DNA from: Pasteurella dagmatis | GTDB taxonomy: Bacteria > Pseudomonadota > Gammaproteobacteria > Enterobacterales > Pasteurellaceae | Assembly (NCBI RefSeq): GCF_900186835.1 | Contig: NZ_LT906448.1 | Span: 1,240,001-1,304,000, forward strand | Length of the DNA stretch: 64,000 bases | Direction of reading: 5' to 3' | The notes under the pieces: generated by a model | The model's input: the letters and a program-made list of their open reading frames with translations, nothing else | What the model was told of the DNA's origin: nothing | Databases searched by the model: none | Shown here: piece after piece, positions 59,404 through 64,000 of the stretch | Numbering within the stretch: the stretch's first letter is position 1 | How the letters are laid out: each line of letters opens with the position of its first letter | Made by a program: the position numbers and the translations under genes

Positions 59404-62400
59404 CTATCTCAATATCAATCTCGCATTCCTAAACAATCTCATCCACGCCCCATCTTCACTCCAATCTTCTGGGTACCATGAGTTAGAAACCGTGCGGAAT
59501 ACTCGCTCTGGGTGTGGCATCATGATGGCGACACGTCCGTCTTGGTTAGACAATGCGGTGATACCTTCCACTGAACCGTTTGGGTTGGCTGGGTAGATTT
59601 CCGTTGGGTTAAGGTTGTTGTCGATGTATTGTGCCACGATTAAGTTTTGATCTTTTAACATCTGTAACTGTTGATCGTGTTTGAACTCGACACGTCCTTC
59701 ACCGTGTGAAACCGCGATTGGCATATGTGAACCCGCCATGCCTTGGAACCAAAGTGAATTTGTCTCATTAATACGCACTAATGCCGCACGGGCTTCAAAA
59801 CGTTCTGATTTATTACGCACGAAACGTGGCCAAGCGTCTGTACCTGGGATAATGTCAGCAAGGTTAGAAACCATTTGGCAACCGTTACACACCCCTAAAG
59901 TGAGGGTATTTGGGTTGGCAAAGAATTCACTAAATTGATCACGCAACATTGGGTTAAATAGGATGGATTTCGCCCAACCGCCACCTGCACCAAGTACATC
60001 ACCATAAGAGAAGCCACCACATGCCACTAAGGCATTGAAGTCTTTTAAGTGGTAGCGCGCGTTATGTAAATCGCTCATGTGTACATCAATCGCCTCAAAT
60101 CCAGCACGGTCAAAGGCAGCAGCCATTTCGTAATGGCTGTTAACCCCTTGTTCACGCAAGATTGCAATGCGTGGTTTCTTGCCTGTGGCAATATAAGGTG
60201 CGGCGATATCTTCGTTAATGTCGTAGGTTAAATGGGCGGAGAAGCCTTTGTTTTCTGGATCTTTCTTCGCTTCAAACTCTTGGTCTGCACATTCTGGGTT
60301 ATCACGTAAACGTTGCATTTGGTGGGTTAATTCTGCCCAGATGCCACGTAGCTCAGAACGTTTTTGGCTAAAGAGTAATTTAGTACCACGAGAAATTTCT
60401 ATGCGGCCGTCCGTCGTCACTTCCCCTAATTCTTTAGTTAAGTGGATTAAACCATGTTGTGATAACACCTCACGTACATAACTTAAATCGCTCTCACGCA
60501 CTTGAATCACCGCACCTAATTCTTCGTTAAATAACACCGCAAGATCGTTATCGCCTAATGCGCTGATATGGATCGATAAACCACAGTTACCCGCAAACGC
60601 CATTTCCGCGAGGGTCGTGATTAAACCACCATCTGAACGGTCGTGGTACGCCAATAATTTTTGCTCTGCCACTAAGGCTTGCATTGCATTGAAGAAGTTT
60701 TTCAAGTTTTCAACGTTCACTACATCAGCAGGTTTATCACCAAGTTGTTTATACACTTGGGCAAGTGCGGTCGCACCTAAACGATTTTGACCTTCACCTA
60801 AATCAATTAATAATAAACGGCTGTGTCCTTTATCGGTGCGTAATTGTGGTGTGACCGTTTTGCGCACATCTTCTACACGCGCAAAGGCACTGATGACGAG
60901 AGATAATGGCGCAGTCACGGTTTTTTGTTCACCGTTTTCGTGCCAAGTAGTTTTCATTGACATGGAATCTTTGCCCACTGGAATAGTTAAACCAAGTTGT
61001 GGACAAAGTTCTTCACCCACCGCTTTCACTGCTTGGTATAAGCCAGCATCTTCACCTGTGTGGCCTGCTGCTGACATCCAGTTTGCAGATAATTTAATGC
61101 GTTTTAAATCGCCAATGTTAGTTGCTGCAATATTGGTGATGGATTCTGCTACCGCTAAACGTGCTGAAGCAGCGAAGTCCAATAACGCTACGGGCGCACG
61201 TTCACCCATTGACATGGCTTCACCGTGATAACTATCTAAACTTGCTGTCGTTACTGCACAGTCTGCCACAGGGATTTGCCATGGACCCACCATTTGATCA
61301 CGAGCCACCATACCAGTTACAGAGCGGTCACCGATAGTAATTAAGAAAGTTTTTTCTGCCACCACAGGTAGGCGTAACACACGATGGAACGCTTCTTTTA
61401 AGTCAATTTGTGATTGATCTATAGCCGTACCTTCTACGGTTTTTGATTGCACATCACGGGTCATTTTCGGCGTTTTACCCAATAACACATTCATTGGTAA
61501 ATCGATTGGGTCATTACCGAAATGCTCATCGTGTAAGGTTAAATGTTCCTGTTCTGTCGCTTCACCAATCACCGCAAATGGCGCACGTTCACGCTCACAA
61601 AGTGCGGTAAATAATTCGAGTTTTTCAGGGGCAACTGCTAGTACATAGCGTTCTTGTGATTCGTTACACCAAATTTCTAACGGGCTCATACCACGCTCAT
61701 CGCTTAAAATCTTGCGTAATTCAAATTTACCACCACGCCCACCATCGTGTACTAATTCTGGCATCGCATTTGATAAACCACCTGCGCCGACGTCATGGAT
61801 AAATAAAATAGGGTTGTCATCACCTAACTGCCAGCAACGATCAATCACTTCTTGACAGCGACGCTCCATTTCTGGGTTATCACGTTGTACAGAGGCAAAA
61901 TCTAAATCTTCTTTTGATTTGCCAGAAGCCATAGAAGAAGCTGCCCCACCGCCTAAACCGATATTCATCGCAGGCCCACCTAAGACAATTAATTTTGCCC
62001 CTACAGGGATTTCGCCTTTTTGCACGTGTTCAGCACGGATATTACCAATACCGCCTGCTAACATAATGGGTTTGTGATAGCCACGTACTTCTTCACCCGC
62101 AAAACTATTCACTTTTTCTTCATAAGTACGGAAATAACCTAATAATGCTGGGCGCCCAAATTCGTTGTTAAATGCCGCACCACCTAAAGGTCCTTCGATC
62201 ATAATATCGAGCGCAGAGGCAATACGATTTGGTTTAGAAACGGGATTTTCCCAAGGTTGCTCAAAACCGGGGATCACTAGGTTAGACACAGAAAAGCCTA
62301 CTAAACCAGCTTTTGGTTTTGCACCACGACCCGTTGCCCCCTCATCACGGATCTCACCACCAGAACCTGTGGCGGCTCCTGGGAACGGTGAAATCGCAGT

Positions 62401-63297
62401 TGGGTGGTTGTGGGTTTCCACTTTCATTAAGATATGTGCATCTTCATTGTGATAGCGATATTGCCCATCTTGATCTGGGAAGAAACGTCCGACTTTTGAG
62501 CCCTCCATCACCGCAGCATTATCTTTATAAGCAGAGAGAACGTGATCTGGCGTTTTCTCAAACGTATTTTTAATCATTTTAAACAAGGATTTTTCTTGTT
62601 TTTTGCCATCGATGATCCAATCTGCATTAAAAATTTTATGACGGCAATGTTCAGAGTTTGCCTGTGCAAACATATAAAGTTCAATATCATTTGGGTTACG
62701 CCCAAGTGCAGTGAAATTTTCCACTAAATAATCAATTTCATCTTCTGCTAAAGCCAAACCTAATTCTACGTTCGCATTTTCTAACGCTTGGCGACCGCCA
62801 GTAAGAATATCGACTGTCGTAAATGCTTTTGGTTCTTGTTGGTCAAATAACACTTTCGCATCTTCTGCATTGCGAATAATACCTTCTAACATTCTATCGT
62901 GAATATGTGAAACCAATTTTTGTTGTTCTTCACTCGATAAAGTGCGGTCAAACTCAAAATAAAATGCAAGACCACGCTCTAAACGGTTCACCTTATTTAA
63001 ACCACAGTTGTGAGCAATATCAGTTGCTTTTGATGACCAAGAAGAAATTGTACCAACACGTGGAATTACAATAAAACATTCGCCAACTGGCTCGTGTTCT
63101 GCAAGGGTTGGACCGTAATGTAAAAGCTGATCTAATTTTTCTGTTTCTTCATCACTTAATGCTTGCGATAAATCGGCAAAATGTAAATATTCTGCGTAGC
63201 AAGAGTTCACTGGCAAATCTGCCTTCTGGAAACGTACTGCAAGCTGGTTTAAACGAAATTCAGAAAGGGCTGGAGAACCACGAAAAATTTGTAACAT
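59404..63297 (-). CDS. purL: Phosphoribosylformylglycinamidine synthase
   Basis: Large single-chain FGAM synthase (1297 residues) of purine synthesis: FGAR + glutamine + ATP to FGAM. Order: N-terminal PurS-like region, linker, two synthetase halves ([21 protein letters not shown] and [20 protein letters not shown]), and a C-terminal class I glutaminase with nucleophile Cys in [13 protein letters not shown] and the HPERVFR triad end. The 3' end is the apparent boundary of the accessory island. PurR box at the promoter. USS copies at 60763, 61600 and 62940. Confidence 0.97.
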   Translation of the reverse strand: MLQIFRGSPALSEFRLNQLAVRFQKADLPVNSCYAEYLHFADLSQALSDEETEKLDQLLHYGPTLAEHEPVGECFIVIPRVGTISSWSSKATDIAHNCGLNKVNRLERGLAFYFEFDRTLSSEEQQKLVSHIHDRMLEGIIRNAEDAKVLFDQQEPKAFTTVDILTGGRQALENANVELGLALAEDEIDYLVENFTALGRNPNDIELYMFAQANSEHCRHKIFNADWIIDGKKQEKSLFKMIKNTFEKTPDHVLSAYKDNAAVMEGSKVGRFFPDQDGQYRYHNEDAHILMKVETHNHPTAISPFPGAATGSGGEIRDEGATGRGAKPKAGLVGFSVSNLVIPGFEQPWENPVSKPNRIASALDIMIEGPLGGAAFNNEFGRPALLGYFRTYEEKVNSFAGEEVRGYHKPIMLAGGIGNIRAEHVQKGEIPVGAKLIVLGGPAMNIGLGGGAASSMASGKSKEDLDFASVQRDNPEMERRCQEVIDRCWQLGDDNPILFIHDVGAGGLSNAMPELVHDGGRGGKFELRKILSDERGMSPLEIWCNESQERYVLAVAPEKLELFTALCERERAPFAVIGEATEQEHLTLHDEHFGNDPIDLPMNVLLGKTPKMTRDVQSKTVEGTAIDQSQIDLKEAFHRVLRLPVVAEKTFLITIGDRSVTGMVARDQMVGPWQIPVADCAVTTASLDSYHGEAMSMGERAPVALLDFAASARLAVAESITNIAATNIGDLKRIKLSANWMSAAGHTGEDAGLYQAVKAVGEELCPQLGLTIPVGKDSMSMKTTWHENGEQKTVTAPLSLVISAFARVEDVRKTVTPQLRTDKGHSRLLLIDLGEGQNRLGATALAQVYKQLGDKPADVVNVENLKNFFNAMQALVAEQKLLAYHDRSDGGLITTLAEMAFAGNCGLSIHISALGDNDLAVLFNEELGAVIQVRESDLSYVREVLSQHGLIHLTKELGEVTTDGRIEISRGTKLLFSQKRSELRGIWAELTHQMQRLRDNPECADQEFEAKKDPENKGFSAHLTYDINEDIAAPYIATGKKPRIAILREQGVNSHYEMAAAFDRAGFEAIDVHMSDLHNARYHLKDFNALVACGGFSYGDVLGAGGGWAKSILFNPMLRDQFSEFFANPNTLTLGVCNGCQMVSNLADIIPGTDAWPRFVRNKSERFEARAALVRINETNSLWFQGMAGSHMPIAVSHGEGRVEFKHDQQLQMLKDQNLIVAQYIDNNLNPTEIYPANPNGSVEGITALSNQDGRVAIMMPHPERVFRTVSNSWYPEDWSEDGAWMRLFRNARLILR

Positions 63298-63344
63298 AGG
63301 AATTAGCCTTGTTTAGTTAAATAATAAATTGAAAAAACGTGGCT

Positions 63345-63373
63345 ATTATAAAGGGAAATGTAGAAAAACGAAA
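63345..63373 (-). promoter_or_regulatory. Predicted sigma-70 promoter of purL
   Basis: Minus strand TATAAT (63350-63345), 17 bp downstream of TTTCGT (63373-63368). Start near 63338. Confidence 0.6.
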
Positions 63374-63383
63374 ACGTTTGCGT
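63368..63383. promoter_or_regulatory. PurR operator of purL
   Basis: The minus strand reads ACGCAAACGTTTTCGT, essentially the E. coli PurR consensus, and overlaps the -35 element. Confidence 0.85.
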
Positions 63384-63413
63384 AGATATTTACACATTAA
63401 TTCTAACGAGTAA

Positions 63414-63422
63414 AAGTGCGGT
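63414..63422 (+). repeat. USS between purL and fis
   Basis: AAGTGCGGT followed by TGTTTTTT; unpaired. Confidence 0.85.
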
Positions 63423-63475
63423 TGTTTTTTGCAGAATTCTTATACTTTAGAAGGGATAAAGATTGAGAAAATGAA

Positions 63476-63498
63476 AAGGACGAACAATTGTTCGCCCC
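63476..63498 (-). terminator. Terminator of dusB-fis
   Basis: On the minus strand the self-complementary CGAACAATTGTTCG core, flanked by GG/CC, is followed by TTTTCATTTTC. Confidence 0.7.
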
Positions 63499-63532
63499 TC
63501 CATTAATAAGTAAATTAAAAAATCCGACGAGA

Positions 63533-63832
63533 TTAACCCATACCGTATTTTTTTAATTTTTTACGTAATGTGCCACGATTAATGCCAAGCATTGTTGCTG
63601 CACGAGTTTGGTTACCACGAGTATATTGCATAACCATATCTAACATTGGGTGTTCAACTTCCGCTAACACTAATTCATATAACTCGTTCACATCTTGACC
63701 GTCTAATTGTGACAAGTAATTGCGTAGTGCTTGTTTTACAGAATCACGAAGTGGTTTGTTTGTTACTTGAGATTGTGAATTTAACACTGATACTGTAAGT
63801 GCATCAGCTGGATTACGTTGTTGTTCTAACAT
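63533..63832 (-). CDS. fis: Fis, DNA-bending nucleoid protein
   Basis: 99 residues (E. coli 98). Four-helix protein with C-terminal helix-turn-helix [20 protein letters not shown]. Shapes chromosome structure and activates rRNA promoters. It starts 20 nt inside the end of dusB, keeping the dusB-fis operon of gammaproteobacteria. Confidence 0.97.
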   Translation of the reverse strand: MLEQQRNPADALTVSVLNSQSQVTNKPLRDSVKQALRNYLSQLDGQDVNELYELVLAEVEHPMLDMVMQYTRGNQTRAATMLGINRGTLRKKLKKYGMG

Positions 63833-64000
63833 TGTTGTCTTTATCCATCAGAATCAAATTAAAAAAATCTTCTAATGCAATTAACTGCTCTTCTGGAGAA
63901 GTAATGGCATTAAAAGCCTGTCTAAAAACGGAATTAGGTTGAATTCCCTGTAAATACCAAGTTACATGTTTGCGTGCAATTCGATACCCTTTTTCTACAC
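63813..64000 (-). CDS. dusB: tRNA-dihydrouridine synthase B, 3' end only
   Basis: Partial: the last 61 residues before the stop are in the window and the 5' part lies beyond 64000. [13 protein letters not shown] and [15 protein letters not shown] match the DusB C-terminal helical domain. It overlaps the fis start by 20 nt. Confidence 0.9.
   Translation of the reverse strand, partial: VEKGYRIARKHVTWYLQGIQPNSVFRQAFNAITSPEEQLIALEDFFNLILMDKDNNVRTTT

Noticed and set aside
60836-61228. 130-codon open frame opposite purL
   Set aside because: Antisense to purL with no independent evidence.

Overview
The window is a chromosomal segment of a Haemophilus species, in or close to H. influenzae. The base composition is AT-rich, and the 9-bp Haemophilus DNA uptake signal sequence (USS core AAGTGCGGT / ACCGCACTT) occurs at least 41 times, about once per 1.6 kb. 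I cannot resolve the species from sequence alone. I see no tRNA, rRNA, CRISPR array, insertion sequence, integrase or transposase.

Layout. 1-3131: tail of a Nif3-like gene, fabI, rnb. 3191-7910 (minus): murA, ibaG and the phospholipid-transport operon mlaFEDCB. 8143-11370 (plus): lptC-lptA-lptB-ptsN-rapZ, an LPS-export operon with an odd PTS protein. 11463-14878 (minus): xseA, roxA, ratA-ratB. 15033-19751 (plus): pth, an orphan lipoprotein, ychF, a basic amino acid antiporter and a nitroreductase. 19857-23499 (minus): an M20 amidohydrolase and a polar amino acid ABC transporter. 23686-25006: ytfJ, yjdM and a small Excalibur-domain protein. 25213-31087: the ribose operon rbsDACBKR. 31451-41225 (mostly minus): pheA, yqhD, metK, ndk, pepB, rffG, infA, lnt, corC. 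41345-49648: the galactose regulon, with galTKM divergent from galR-mglBAC. 49924-52731: four tandem paralogous lipoproteins. 52873-55275: a ZnuD-type zinc receptor. 55290-59403: an accessory island. 59404 to the end: purL, fis and the 3' end of dusB.

Regulation can be read at several places. galTKM and mglBAC each have a CRP site about 41 bp upstream of a predicted start, together with GalR-type operators. rbs has a CRP site near -60 and an RbsR palindrome just after the predicted start. metK has tandem met boxes over its promoter, and purL has a PurR box over its -35 region. The sugar genes form two parallel import-and-use systems, ribose and galactose, both under catabolite control.

The most interesting part is the roughly 4-kb island beside purL. 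It holds a two-gene DUF262 + HEPN-ribonuclease module, which is a candidate defence or toxin-antitoxin system, and a second pair of uncharacterised genes. It lies between the intact purL 3' end and a degraded copy of the purL 3' end at about 55299-55358. A weaker, inverted purL-like remnant lies between the two gene pairs. This suggests that the purL 3' end is an insertion site that has accumulated small modules. Other points of note are a C9 tract inside rbsR, a PtsN homologue whose phosphorylatable histidine is lysine, and the recently duplicated lipoprotein array.
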